From the NCBI RefSeq assembly GCF_900110255.1, contig NZ_FODD01000002.1:62001-126000 (forward strand): a DNA stretch of 64,000 nucleotides, given 5' to 3'. Positions within the stretch are counted from its first letter, which is position 1. Each line of letters starts with the position of its first letter. Position numbers and translations under genes: made by a program. The stretch is from Actinacidiphila rubida (GTDB lineage: Bacteria; Actinomycetota; Actinomycetes; Streptomycetales; Streptomycetaceae). This document shows positions 49,868-59,072 of the stretch, piece by piece. The notes under the pieces are model-generated. The model did not search any database, was not told the origin of the DNA, and saw only the letters and a program-made list of their open reading frames with translations.

Positions 49868-51052
49868 GTGCGCCGGGTGAATGCCTACGCAGCTGCCTCG
49901 CGCCCCTTCCGTCTGATCGTCACGGGGGGAGGGACGGGCGGCCACACCTACCCTGCGCTGACCGCGGTCAGGACGCTGCAGAACCGCCTCGCGGCGGACG
50001 GCGGATCGCTGGACGTGCTGTGGATCGGCACGCCGGAGGGGCTGGAGGCGCGGGTCGCCCCGGCGGAGGGCATCGCGTTCTCGACCGTGGCGACGGGCAA
50101 GATCCGCCGCTCCAGCAACCCGATCGAGATGGTGTCGCCGGCCAACGTCCGGGACATGGCGCGGGTCCCGCTCGGCGTCCTGCAGGCCCGCAAGGTGGTC
50201 GCCGACTTCCGGCCCGACGTGGTGCTGGCCACCGGCGGGTACGTGGCCGTGCCGGCCGGAATGGCGGCGCGCATGTGCAAGGTGCCGCTGGTGCTGCACG
50301 AGCAGACCGTGCGGCTGGGGCTGGCGAACCGGAAGCTGGCGGGCTCGGCGACGCGCATCGCCGTGTCATCGGAGTCCTCGCTGCTCCTGCTGCCCGAAGC
50401 GGTGCGGCACGTCGCGGTGGTGACGGGCAATCCGGTGCGGCCCGAGGTGCTGTCCGGCCACCCCGACAAGGCGGTCCACGGGCTGGGACTGCACGGCTTC
50501 GACCTGCGGCTGCCGACCGTCTACGTGACCGGCGGGGCGCAGGGCTCGCAGCAGATCAACGAACTGGTGCGCGGCGCCCTGCCGTGGCTGCTGGAGCGGG
50601 CGAACGTCATCCACCAGGCGGGCCCGGCGAACGTCGACGGCCTGCGGCACGCCGCGGCGGCCCTGCGGCCGGACCTCGCGGCCCGTTACCACCTGACGGG
50701 GTTCGTCAGCACCGAACTGCCCGACGTCCTGGCGCTGGCCGACGTGGTGATCTCCCGCAGCGGCGCCGGGACGCTCGCCGAGCTGACGGCGCTGGGCAAG
50801 CCCGCCGTGTTCGTCCCGCTGGCCACGTCCGCGGGCAACGAGCAGGCGCACAACGCGCGCCATCTCGAGGAGGCCGGCGCGGCCGTCGCCCTGGTCGGCG
50901 AGGTGACGCCCGAGTCCCTGGTGCGGGCGGCGGGCCCGCTGCTGACGGATCCGCGACTGCGGGCCGCGATGGCCGAGCGCGCGCGGGCGCACGGGCGGCC
51001 GGACGCGGCGGACCGGCTCGTCGACGTGGTCCTTTCCGCGGCGTCGCGCTGA
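49868..51052 (+). CDS. MurG-like UDP-N-acetylglucosamine transferase (paralogue)
   Basis: A 394-residue GT-B glycosyltransferase of the MurG family. The N-terminal glycine motifs are LIVTGGGTGGHTYPALTAV, then DVVLATGGYVAVP, VVTGNPVR and VYVTGGAQGSQQIN; the donor-binding site is VISRSGAGTLAEL followed by GKPAVFVPLATSAGNEQ. MurG adds GlcNAc to lipid I on the inner membrane face. The usual division cluster (murC, murD, ftsQ) is absent, so this is probably a second MurG with a special role or glycan acceptor. The start may be GTG 49868 or GTG 49877. It is divergent from the deacetylase lipoprotein. Confidence 0.88.
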   Translation: MRRVNAYAAASRPFRLIVTGGGTGGHTYPALTAVRTLQNRLAADGGSLDVLWIGTPEGLEARVAPAEGIAFSTVATGKIRRSSNPIEMVSPANVRDMARVPLGVLQARKVVADFRPDVVLATGGYVAVPAGMAARMCKVPLVLHEQTVRLGLANRKLAGSATRIAVSSESSLLLLPEAVRHVAVVTGNPVRPEVLSGHPDKAVHGLGLHGFDLRLPTVYVTGGAQGSQQINELVRGALPWLLERANVIHQAGPANVDGLRHAAAALRPDLAARYHLTGFVSTELPDVLALADVVISRSGAGTLAELTALGKPAVFVPLATSAGNEQAHNARHLEEAGAAVALVGEVTPESLVRAAGPLLTDPRLRAAMAERARAHGRPDAADRLVDVVLSAASR

Positions 51053-51055
51053 ACA

Positions 51056-51087
51056 CCCGCCCGGCGCAACCCCGTTGCCCGGGCGGG
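51056..51087 (+). terminator. Terminator after the MurG-like gene
   Basis: CCCGCCCGG (51056-51064) and CCGGGCGGG (51079-51087) are perfect complements around a 14-base loop, starting three bases after the stop. Confidence 0.65.
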
Positions 51088-51110
51088 ACCCGTGTGCCGA
51101 CACTGGTGCC

Positions 51111-51950
51111 ATGATCCGGGCGACGCGGGAACCTCTGCCGGGCGGCGGCCTCGTCCTGGCCGTACCGGACGGAACGCCGTCCCCGGCCGCGCTGCGCTTC
51201 GAGCGTGCCGCGCCTCACCGGTGGGTGCTGCGGCAGGGCGAACGGCTCCTGGTCCAGGGCCGATCCGAGGGTGACGGCTGCTGCCGTGAGCTCCACCTGC
51301 ACCGCGAGTCCGGATACCGCTCGCCCCTGCCGCCCGTCTCCGCGGCGGCGATGCGCACGCGCCCGGACTGGCCCCACCGGTACGCGCGGCAACTGGAGGA
51401 GACGACACTCGGTCCGCTGCACCGCGGGCGCTGGCGGCTCGGCCCGGTCACCACGTTCGCGCCGGGCATCTGGTCCACCGACCTCGTCCGCACCTGGCCG
51501 GACGCCACGCTGGACCTGCTGTGCGGGGGCGGCTGGCACGGTGTCCTCCCGTTGCGCCCGCTGCCGGTGCCGGACGCTCCACGCGTGAAGGCGTTCCGCA
51601 AGCACGCGCGGGAGGGCACGCTCGCGCCCGTGCTGGTGTGGTGGGTCTCCTTCCTCGACGGATGGATCGTCCTCGACGGCCACGACCGTGCCGCCGCCGC
51701 CCTGGCCGAGGGCCTCCAGCCCCCGTGCGTCGCACTCGTCCGGGTCGTGGACGACGCCGACTGGCGGGCGACCGCGGAGACGATCGGGGCGGCGCACCGG
51801 GAACGCCTCGCGGACCTGGGCGCACGCCCGCCCGGCCCGAACGACGCCCACCGACGCCGCACCCTGGACCGGTACTTCGCGGAGACGATCGCCGCCCTCC
51901 CCTACGAGGCCGCGACCACGCCGTGCCACGAACCGGGCGGCCCGGGCTGA
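51111..51950 (+). CDS. Hypothetical protein with ParB-like nuclease motif
   Basis: A 279-residue soluble protein. The N-terminal half has beta-rich segments (HRWVLRQGERLLVQG, WRLGPVTTFAPGIW). The C-terminal half contains VLVWWVSFLDGWIVLDGHDRAAAALAEG, in which LDGHDR-(x)-AAL resembles the ParB/sulfiredoxin-like DGHHR core. A histidine-and-aspartate-rich C-terminus follows. A clear ATG lies at 51111, 24 bases after the terminator of the MurG-like gene. Function unknown; DNA binding or nucleotide chemistry is possible from the motif. Confidence 0.7.
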   Translation: MIRATREPLPGGGLVLAVPDGTPSPAALRFERAAPHRWVLRQGERLLVQGRSEGDGCCRELHLHRESGYRSPLPPVSAAAMRTRPDWPHRYARQLEETTLGPLHRGRWRLGPVTTFAPGIWSTDLVRTWPDATLDLLCGGGWHGVLPLRPLPVPDAPRVKAFRKHAREGTLAPVLVWWVSFLDGWIVLDGHDRAAAALAEGLQPPCVALVRVVDDADWRATAETIGAAHRERLADLGARPPGPNDAHRRRTLDRYFAETIAALPYEAATTPCHEPGGPG

Positions 51951-51969
51951 CGCCCCTCGCTGCGACCGG

Positions 51970-52389
51970 TCAGCGGTGGTGGTGCCCGTGCAGGTGGAGG
52001 TGGAGCAGGCCGTGCAGCGGGGCGCCGGGGTGCTGCAGCGGAGGCGGGACGGAGGCGGCCGGAGCCGGGGCCGGCGTGGGGTGCGCGGTGACACGGCTGG
52101 CGGGAAGCATGCCCTCCTCGGAGTACGGCGTCGTGGCGATCGTCTCGACCGTCTGGGCGTCGGTGAAGTCCTCCGAGCCGGGGACGTGCGGGACGAAACC
52201 GATGAGGGTGTTGTCGCGCAGCACCTCCGCGTCGAGCCCGCCGGCACCGCCCATCGTCCACAGCGCCTCGCTGCCGTCGGGGATGACCACGCGGATCCCG
52301 AACGCGTACACGCCTTCGTCGGCGCGATGGGCCATCACACCGCGCGCTCGCAGTGCCGCCACCATGCTGTCGACGCGTTCCGGTTCCAT
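51970..52389 (-). CDS. Hypothetical protein with His-rich C-terminus
   Basis: A 139-residue protein. The N-terminal 85 residues (MVAALRARGVMAHRADEGV; YAFGIRVVIPDGSEALWTMG) form a small alpha/beta domain. The C-terminal tail is Pro/Ala-rich and ends HGLLHLHLHGHHHR, with eight of the last fourteen residues His or Arg, so it may bind a metal such as Ni or Zn. GGAGGG precedes ATG 52389. It follows the phosphatase gene and may be in one transcript with it. No known family recognised. Confidence 0.7.
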   Translation of the reverse strand: MEPERVDSMVAALRARGVMAHRADEGVYAFGIRVVIPDGSEALWTMGGAGGLDAEVLRDNTLIGFVPHVPGSEDFTDAQTVETIATTPYSEEGMLPASRVTAHPTPAPAPAASVPPPLQHPGAPLHGLLHLHLHGHHHR

Positions 52390-52415
52390 GGTCTCGAACC
52401 CTCCGGGAGGGGACC

Positions 52416-53555
52416 TCAGTCCCACGGTACCGCGGCCGCCTCGCTGTCCTCGGGGACACGGGTGAGGGCCAGCAGGGCGGCGTCGTCGGTCAGGCGCCCG
52501 CCGGCGTGGGCGAGCAGGTCCTGGCGCAGGCGCTGCAGCAGGGCCTGCGGGGACAGCGGGAGCGGGAACGCCGCGACGCGCTCGGCCAGCGGGTAGAACG
52601 TCCCCTCCGGTGAGCGCGCCTCGATCACCCCGTCCGTGTAGAGCAGCAGCGTGTCCCCCGCCGCGTAGGCGATGGCCTCGACGCACGCGCCGCCCGGCGC
52701 GAGGAATCCCAGGCCCAGCGGCGGCGACGGATCGGCGAACCGGGTGGTGAACACCCGGCCGTCGGCCCGGATCAGCAGCGGCGGCGGGTGCCCGCAACTG
52801 GCCATCACGGCGTGCTCGCCGCGGTCGGGCATCTCCAGCAGCAGCGCGGTGGCGAAGTTCTCGCCGCGCCGGCGGGGGCTGTCCGTCATCTCCTCCAGGT
52901 CCCAGCCGACGCTCTGCTCCAGGACCGCGGCCAGCTCGTCGAGGGTGACGCACCGCCGTGAGGCCTCGCGGAACGCGCCGAGGATCGCCGACGCCTCGGC
53001 GATCGCGGGCAGTCCGTGCCCGCGGACGTCGCCGATGATCACACGGCTGGCGGCCGGGCGGCGCCGGGTGACGGCGAACAGGTCGCCGCCGAACTGGGTG
53101 TCGTCCTCGGCGGTCAGGTACAGCCAGGCGATCCGCAGCGGGCCGACGCGGTCGGGCGGCGGGCGCAGCAGCACCCGCTGCGCGGTCTCGGCCACAACTC
53201 TGGCCCGGCTGAGCTGCCGGCCGCGCTGTACGCGGACGTAGCTGAAGAAGACCAGCAGGACCGAGACCACGAACAGCGCGACCAGTTGCCACGCCCGGGT
53301 CTGGTTGACCACGCCGCCGGTCAGTGACGCCACGAACACCTGGGCGCCGAGCGCCACCACGGAGATCCCCGCGGTCCACCAGGGGCCCGCGAAGGACGCG
53401 GTCAGCGCCGGCGCGACCACGAGCATGGGGCTGAGGTAGATCACCTTCGGCGAGATGACGTCGGCGACGGTGATGACGACGACCAGGGCGAGTGCGGTGG
53501 CCAGCGCCGGGCGGGCCGTGCCCTCCGGCAGGTCGCTCAGCCGACGGAGGTCCAT
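52416..53555 (-). CDS. Membrane-anchored PP2C (SpoIIE-type) phosphatase
   Basis: A 379-residue protein. Three to four membrane helices (ALATALALVVVITVADVI; SPMLVVAPALTASFAGP; AGISVVALGAQVFVASL; LVALFVVSVLLVFFSYV) precede a SpoIIE-like PP2C domain: FGGDLFAVTRR, IIGDVRGHGLPA, LLLYTDGVIEARS and LTDDAALLAL. These phosphatases dephosphorylate anti-anti-sigma factors in partner-switching. It lacks an obvious kinase domain. It is divergent from a cytoplasmic PP2C-kinase protein starting 309 bases away, suggesting a linked stress circuit. Confidence 0.9.
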   Translation of the reverse strand: MDLRRLSDLPEGTARPALATALALVVVITVADVISPKVIYLSPMLVVAPALTASFAGPWWTAGISVVALGAQVFVASLTGGVVNQTRAWQLVALFVVSVLLVFFSYVRVQRGRQLSRARVVAETAQRVLLRPPPDRVGPLRIAWLYLTAEDDTQFGGDLFAVTRRRPAASRVIIGDVRGHGLPAIAEASAILGAFREASRRCVTLDELAAVLEQSVGWDLEEMTDSPRRRGENFATALLLEMPDRGEHAVMASCGHPPPLLIRADGRVFTTRFADPSPPLGLGFLAPGGACVEAIAYAAGDTLLLYTDGVIEARSPEGTFYPLAERVAAFPLPLSPQALLQRLRQDLLAHAGGRLTDDAALLALTRVPEDSEAAAVPWD

Positions 53556-53863
53556 ACGGCGACGTTAACCCCCTCGCCCCCGATATCGGCGCGTCGCCGG
53601 ACCGTGCCGCCGGCGCGGCCGAGCCGCGGGCCGCCGCGTCCGCGAACCCCGGAGGGGCTGCCCGCCCACCGGGTCCTCCGCACGGCACCGGCACCGCCGT
53701 TCCGGTCCTCCGCACGGCGGCCGGAAGGCTGCGGAGGTACGCTCGGAGGACTGGGCGCCGCCCCGGCAGCGGGGTGGCGGTACGTACCTGGGCAACCACC
53801 GGACCGCGGCGCCACGAGGCGGCGGCCGGGGACCGTGTCCGCGAGGCGGAAGGCACCCGGCCC
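53556..53863. promoter_or_regulatory. Divergent intergenic region between two PP2C phosphatase genes
   Basis: About 308 bases hold no supported gene. The sequence is very GC-rich with short GGAGGTACG- and CGGAGGA-type repeats around 53730-53755. I could not place a convincing promoter pair. Confidence 0.3.
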
Positions 53864-56179
53864 ATGAGAATCCTTCCGAACGACCAGGGGGACCCGCAAA
53901 GCGACCCGGCCGCGGAAGCCCGCCTGTCCGAGGTGCTCCTGCCACCGCTCACGGAGTGCGTCGCCGCGACGGGGGCGGTCGCCGGCATCGTCTACCTCGC
54001 CGAACCGGACGGGTCGCAGCTGCGGGCCGTGGTGATCGAGGGGGCCGTCCCGTTCGTCTTCGGCGTCCCCGACGCCATGTCGACCGACGGCCCGTACGCC
54101 TCCGCCACCGCGTGGCGCACGGGCGAGTTCACGGTGGTCGGAGAGCCGGCTCCCGAGCCCGGGGACCCGGCCTCGCCCCGCGTGATCCCGCTGCCCTACT
54201 CCGCGGCCTCGGTGCCGTTGGCGCGCGACGGCCGCCGTTACGGGGCACTGACCGTGATGGGGCTGCCCGTGCCCGGCGACGACTGGACGCTGAGCCCGTC
54301 CCAGCAGGCGCACCTGCTCGCGATCGGCGACCGGCTCACCCGACGGCTGGACGCCCTGGCGGCCGGCGGGGTGGCGGTGGCGCCCGGCCCGAGCGTGCTG
54401 CTGGTGCCGTCGCCCGGCGGTACCGACGAGGCAGGCGCGACCGGCGTGGCCCGGTGGTACGGGGCCGTGGACGACGGGGCCGGGCACGACGGGGGCGGCG
54501 CGCTGGAAGGAGCCGCGCGGTACGGAGGCCCGTCCGGCGCGGCGCGCAGCCTGTCGCTGATGTACCTGGTCCACAAGCTCAGCGCCCGGCTGACCAAGGT
54601 GACGGGTCTGGCGGAGATCACCCCCGCGGTCGTCGAACGGGTCATGCGACCGTTCCGGGCGCGAGGCGTGATCATCGGGCACATCACCGACGGGCGCCTG
54701 TGGGTCGTCGGCAGCGAGGGGACGCACTCCTCCGTCGTCCGCGAGATGCACGGCTCCGGCGTGACCGCGGGGACTCCGTGGGCCGATGCCGCCCTGACCC
54801 TCTTCCCGAAGTTCTTCGCGAACCGCGCCGCGCTCCACCGCCGGTACCCGGGCACGTTCGACGGCGACCCGCTGGGCGACGGCTGGGCGTTCCTCCCGCT
54901 GTGCGTGGCCGACCGCGCCGTGGGCGTCTGCTGCCTGTCCTTCGCCGGGGAGCGGGAACTGGACGCCCAGGAGCAGGCCGTCCTGATGATGCTCGCCGAC
55001 CTCGTCGCGGCGACGCTGGAGCGTGCCCGGCTCGGCGCCTACGAGCACGTCCTGGCGGAGACCCTGCAGCGGATGCTGCTGCCCCGCGAGCTGACCGCGC
55101 TCCCGGGCGTCGTCACCACCGCCCGGTACGTCCCGGCCCGCAGGCAGGCGGGGCTGGGCGGCGACTGGTACGACGTGCTGCAGGTGCCCGACGGGCGCAT
55201 CGGCCTGATCGTCGGCGACGTCGAGGGGCACAACATCGACAGCGCGATCGTCATGGGGCAGCTGCGCAGCGCGGTGATGGCCTACGCCAAGGAGGGGCAC
55301 GATCCCGCGGCGGTGCTCGAACGGGCGGGTCGGCTGCTCTCCGACCTGGACACCGACCTCATCGCCTCCTGCTGCATCGCCTTCCTCAACATCGAGGACG
55401 GCGTCCTGGAGACGGCCCTCGCCGGGCATCCCGCGCCGCTGCTGCGCGATCCCGACGGCCGGCTGGAGTTCCTCGACGTCGTGCCGGGCGTGCCACTGGG
55501 CGTCACGCCCGCGTCCGGGACGAACACGTCCACGGTGCTGCGGCCGGGCGCCACGCTGATGCTCTACACCGACGGCATGCACCTGGCCGCCACCGGTGAC
55601 CTCCCCGCGGCGGCGCTGGAACTCCTGACGACGACCGACGCGGACCTGGAGGAGCTGGCGGACCGTCTCGTGGACACGGCCGTCGACGGCCACGACGACC
55701 TGGCCCTCCTGCTGGCGCACTACGAGGGCGGCGTCGCCGGCGCCAGCCGGCGGATCGAGCAGATGGAGATCCCGCGGCACGACCTGCGCGGGGTCGCGGA
55801 CGCGCGCCGGTTCGTCCGGAAGTGCCTGGAGCGGTGGGACAGCCCGGAGATCTCCGAGGCCCTCGAGATGATCGCCTCCGAGGCCGTCACCAACGCCCTG
55901 ATCCACGCGGACAGCGACGTCGGCCTCCGGCTGCGCGAGTACGACGACCACGTGCGTCTGGAAGTGCGCGACTCCGACGCCCACCCGCCGCTGCCGTCGG
56001 CCCTGTCGGTCTCCGAGGAGGAGGAGCAGGCCCAGGCCGAGCACGGACGCGGGCTGGTCATCGTGGACAGCATCGCCACCGCGTGGGGCAGTTCGCCCCA
56101 CGGCCGCGGCAAGACCGTCTGGATGGAGATGAAGTCCGAGGCCCAGGACGAAGAGGGCGACGACCCGGGCGGCCGGTGA
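53864..56179 (+). CDS. GAF-GAF-SpoIIE phosphatase with C-terminal anti-sigma kinase domain
   Basis: A 771-residue soluble signalling protein. A GAF domain (about 18-165), a second GAF-like domain (about 225-390), a PP2C/SpoIIE domain beginning near residue 400 (LAETLQRMLLPREL; GGDWYDVLQVPDG; GDVEGHNIDS; MLYTDGMHLA; DDLALLLAH) and a HATPase/RsbW-like kinase (about 640-765: ASEAVTNALIHADSD, EVRDSD, HGRGLVIVDS). The fusion of phosphatase and kinase activities is common in Streptomyces partner-switching controls. ATG at 53864 has GGAAGG some 11 bases upstream. It may set activity of a sigma factor in response to a small ligand. Confidence 0.9.
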   Translation: MRILPNDQGDPQSDPAAEARLSEVLLPPLTECVAATGAVAGIVYLAEPDGSQLRAVVIEGAVPFVFGVPDAMSTDGPYASATAWRTGEFTVVGEPAPEPGDPASPRVIPLPYSAASVPLARDGRRYGALTVMGLPVPGDDWTLSPSQQAHLLAIGDRLTRRLDALAAGGVAVAPGPSVLLVPSPGGTDEAGATGVARWYGAVDDGAGHDGGGALEGAARYGGPSGAARSLSLMYLVHKLSARLTKVTGLAEITPAVVERVMRPFRARGVIIGHITDGRLWVVGSEGTHSSVVREMHGSGVTAGTPWADAALTLFPKFFANRAALHRRYPGTFDGDPLGDGWAFLPLCVADRAVGVCCLSFAGERELDAQEQAVLMMLADLVAATLERARLGAYEHVLAETLQRMLLPRELTALPGVVTTARYVPARRQAGLGGDWYDVLQVPDGRIGLIVGDVEGHNIDSAIVMGQLRSAVMAYAKEGHDPAAVLERAGRLLSDLDTDLIASCCIAFLNIEDGVLETALAGHPAPLLRDPDGRLEFLDVVPGVPLGVTPASGTNTSTVLRPGATLMLYTDGMHLAATGDLPAAALELLTTTDADLEELADRLVDTAVDGHDDLALLLAHYEGGVAGASRRIEQMEIPRHDLRGVADARRFVRKCLERWDSPEISEALEMIASEAVTNALIHADSDVGLRLREYDDHVRLEVRDSDAHPPLPSALSVSEEEEQAQAEHGRGLVIVDSIATAWGSSPHGRGKTVWMEMKSEAQDEEGDDPGGR

Positions 56180-56294
56180 TCCCGCCCCGCCGCTCCGACC
56201 TGGCCGCTCATCCGGACCGTGCGAACCGATGGATGTCCCGGCGGGATCGGGTCACGGTCAAGGCGGCAGGCACCGTCGAGCGGAGGGACGTGAC

Positions 56295-57407
56295 ATGCCG
56301 GACGGGCGGGTGACGACGATGCCCTCGCTGCAGCGGAAGGTGCAGGGCGTCGTCGACGAACTCGTGGGCACCGGGGCCGAATCGGGCCTGCAGGTTGCGG
56401 TCCGCCACCGCGGTGCGCTCGTCGCTGACGCGGTCGCGGGGGTCGCCGACGGCCGGACCGGGCGCGCGGTGACCCCGGAGACCCCGTTCTTCGGCTTCTC
56501 CACGGGCAAGGTCATGACGTCGCTGATCGCTCACCTGCTGGTGGGCAACGGCGCTCTCGGGTACGACACCCCGGTGGCCGACGTGTGGCCGGAGTTCGGT
56601 GCCCACGGCAAGGCGACGGCGACGCTCCGGCACGTGCTGACCCACACGGTCGGCGTGCCGGCGATGCCTCGCGACATCGGTCCCGCCGACCTGGCCGACT
56701 GGCCGCGGGTGTGCGCCGCGATCGCCGGCGCCCGGCCGCTCTGGCCGCCGGGGACCGCGACGGGATACCACGCGTTCACGTTCGGGTTCCTCGTCGGCGA
56801 GATCGCACGGCGGGCGACGGGGGCACCGATGCGGCAGCTGCTGCGCGACTGGATCGCCGTCCCGCTCGGCATCCAGGACGGCGTGTACTTCGGCGTGCCC
56901 CGAACCGGCCTGGCCAGGCTGGCGCGGCTCGAGGACAGCGCGTCGGGGCCCGTCTCCCCGCCGTCCGCCGACGCGGTTCTCGCGGCGTGGGAGATGCGGC
57001 CGACCGCGGCCATGGGCAACAGCCACGCGATCCTGCGGGCGGACATCCCGTCGGTCGGCACCTTCACCGCGCGGGCGATGACCGCCGTGAACGCCGCGGT
57101 CCTCGACGGCCGGCTCCTCGACGCGCGCCGGCTCGACGAGGTGACGAGCGTCGCCTTCGAGGGCACCGACCAGGTCTTCGGCAACCCGGCACGCCTCGCC
57201 CTGGGTTATCCGCTGGGCCGCCTCGGGACACGGCCGGAGGAGACGCCCACCACGTTCGGCTGGGTCGGTGGCGGCGGCAGCTACGTCTGGGCCGACACCG
57301 CCACGGGCACTTCGTTCGCCCTGGCCAAGACGCGTCTCACCCCGCACTTCGACACCGCCGTGCGCCTCGCGGACCTGACGGCGGCGGAGATCGGCCGCCA
57401 TGGCTGA
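56295..57407 (+). CDS. Serine hydrolase of the beta-lactamase (class C/esterase) family
   Basis: A 370-residue cytoplasmic hydrolase. The SxxK motif is FFGFSTGKVMTS, the YxN-equivalent is ATGYHAFTFGFLVG with Tyr, and the KTG-like loop is TFGWVGGGGSYVWA. RHVLTHTVGVP and RDWIAVPLGI are typical of EstB/penicillin-binding-protein-like esterases. It has no signal peptide. It hydrolyses an unknown ester or amide. ATG at 56295 is preceded by GGAGGGACG. It follows the signalling protein by 115 bases, likely a separate unit. Confidence 0.9.
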   Translation: MPDGRVTTMPSLQRKVQGVVDELVGTGAESGLQVAVRHRGALVADAVAGVADGRTGRAVTPETPFFGFSTGKVMTSLIAHLLVGNGALGYDTPVADVWPEFGAHGKATATLRHVLTHTVGVPAMPRDIGPADLADWPRVCAAIAGARPLWPPGTATGYHAFTFGFLVGEIARRATGAPMRQLLRDWIAVPLGIQDGVYFGVPRTGLARLARLEDSASGPVSPPSADAVLAAWEMRPTAAMGNSHAILRADIPSVGTFTARAMTAVNAAVLDGRLLDARRLDEVTSVAFEGTDQVFGNPARLALGYPLGRLGTRPEETPTTFGWVGGGGSYVWADTATGTSFALAKTRLTPHFDTAVRLADLTAAEIGRHG

Positions 57408-57581
57408 CGGGGACCGGCGGCGACGATGACGGGTGGCGGCGACCGCCTGGCGGCCGAACGGCGTTTCAGGCAGCGGAGGTTGCACGCCGGACGGCACAAC
57501 GGACATGCGACGCGGTAGGGATCGCGCTGAGCGCGGAGCCGTGCTCGGTGCCGTTCGGCCGCGGGCTCCGGTGCGGCCGCG

Positions 57582-58241
57582 TCAGCCGTGCGGTGCGGCC
57601 GCCTCGTCGATGTCCGCCTCAGCGTGCGCCATGAGGTCGGCGAGCTCGTCGGCCTGCGGCTTGGGTACCTCCGCGTACTGGAGGGATTCGCGCACCCAGT
57701 TCGCGGTGGCGGTGGCCAGTGCCGTGGCTTTCTCCTCCTCCTTGTCGGAGAGGAGTTCCTCCACGTGGTGCCCGAGGCCGGGCAGCGTGTCCGCGTTGGT
57801 CTGCGGGACCAGGTAGTCGTGCAGTCCGGCGGGATAGGGCTCGTGGGTCCGCGAGGTCCGCAGTGCCGCGACCACCTTCGGGGTCTCGCTGCACTGGTCC
57901 AGCAGGCCGAGCAGGACGTAGATCCGCGCGGTCAGCCGCGGCAGCCCCGGATAGCCGTCCATCCACCGCATCAGCTCATCCTGGCCGCCGAGGTGGTCGA
58001 TGACCTGGTGCAGCGCTTCCTCGGGCTTGTACGGCAGGTCCCAGCTGTGCGGCAGCATCTCGGCCACTTCCTGGGCGAGCCCGGCCTCTTCCTGACGGTC
58101 GAGGGTGCCGGCGCCGAACCTGCCGACCATGTCCTGGTCCAGCCGGTAGCCCTCGGGATCGGCGCGCTTCCCGTCCGGGGGTGCGCTGTGGTGCAGGTGG
58201 GTGAGCCGGGCACCGGTCCGGTGAAGCAGCTTCTCGTGCAC
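57582..58241 (-). CDS. Conserved hypothetical protein
   Basis: A 219-residue soluble, largely helical protein rich in Leu and acidic residues (EEAGLAQEVAEMLPHSWDLP; GQDELMRWMDGYPGLPRLTA; LSDKEEEKATALATATANWV). It begins VHEKLLHRTGARLTHLHHSA and ends with an Ala/Asp-rich helix. No catalytic motif was found. GTG at 58241 was taken as AGGAGG lies five bases upstream, while the longer open frame is Arg-rich. Function unknown. Confidence 0.7.
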   Translation of the reverse strand: MHEKLLHRTGARLTHLHHSAPPDGKRADPEGYRLDQDMVGRFGAGTLDRQEEAGLAQEVAEMLPHSWDLPYKPEEALHQVIDHLGGQDELMRWMDGYPGLPRLTARIYVLLGLLDQCSETPKVVAALRTSRTHEPYPAGLHDYLVPQTNADTLPGLGHHVEELLSDKEEEKATALATATANWVRESLQYAEVPKPQADELADLMAHAEADIDEAAAPHG

Positions 58242-58482
58242 GGGAGCCTCCTGCGGTCTGGGCTGCACCCCGTTTCCATCATGCGAGCCCACGGCACGCC
58301 CTGCGACTCGAGCCGTCTCCCGGGCCCACGGCGCGGGACCAGGACCCGCGACCGGGACACACGACCGGGACACGCGACCCCGGCCCGGACGACCGCGCCG
58401 CGGACGGTTCGGCGGGGCGTACCGGCGTGCCGTCACGGGTACATAGGCGGGGCGGTCCGTGACGAGCTTCCCGGGGGGATCC

Positions 58483-58944
58483 ATGCAGGCGCAGGGCACG
58501 ACGAATCCCCCGCCGGCTCCGGCGGCGGGGGCGGGGGGCCGGCGGGTCGACGAGGAGATCGCCGCTCTGCTGGAGGAGTACCGGACGTTACGCGAGGAGA
58601 TCACCCAACGGATCTCGGCGCGCATGCAGTTGATCGGTTTCGCGGGCATCATCTCCGCCCTGCTCGCGGCGTCCGACCACCTGACCTACACGTCGCCGAG
58701 CCCGTACGTGTCGGCGCTCACGCTCCTGCTCGCCGTGCTCTGGGTGCGCGGGAGCAACCAGGCCATCCAGCGGATAGGGCGGCACCTGCGCGGGATCGAG
58801 GAGCGGATCAACGCGCTGGCGGCGCAGGCCTGGCAGTCTCCCGAGCCGCTGCTGACGTGGGAGACCTCGATCCAGTCGCGACGGCGCGCGGTGGGCGGTC
58901 TGGCCGGCTGGGTCGGCCGGACCGGCGGGTGGTACACCCACTGA
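58483..58944 (+). CDS. Small membrane protein with a TTA codon
   Basis: A 153-residue protein. A Pro/Ala/Gly-rich N-terminus is followed by a helical segment (EIAALLEEYRTLREEITQRI), two membrane helices (MQLIGFAGIISALLAAS and YVSALTLLLAVLWV) and a coiled C-terminal part (RHLRGIEERINALAAQAWQS). Codon 36 is TTA (58588-58590), a rare leucine codon in Streptomyces that couples expression to bldA. ATG at 58483 has GGGGGG before it. Function unknown. Confidence 0.75.
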   Translation: MQAQGTTNPPPAPAAGAGGRRVDEEIAALLEEYRTLREEITQRISARMQLIGFAGIISALLAASDHLTYTSPSPYVSALTLLLAVLWVRGSNQAIQRIGRHLRGIEERINALAAQAWQSPEPLLTWETSIQSRRRAVGGLAGWVGRTGGWYTH

Positions 58945-58992
58945 CCGGACGGCACCGCCACACGGAGGGGTCCTCCTCCCCGGGCCGTCCGG
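58945..58992 (+). terminator. Stem-loop after the small membrane protein gene
   Basis: CCGGACGGC at 58945-58953 and GCCGTCCGG at 58984-58992 are perfect complements; GGAGG/CCTCC pairs inside. It starts at the first base after the stop. Confidence 0.65.
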
Positions 58993-59072
58993 GGATCCGC
59001 GCGGGCCCGGGCGTCAACTCCCGTCCCCGCGAGGGCGGTCGGGCCGCCGGCCGTGGTGCAGGATAGGCGCCT

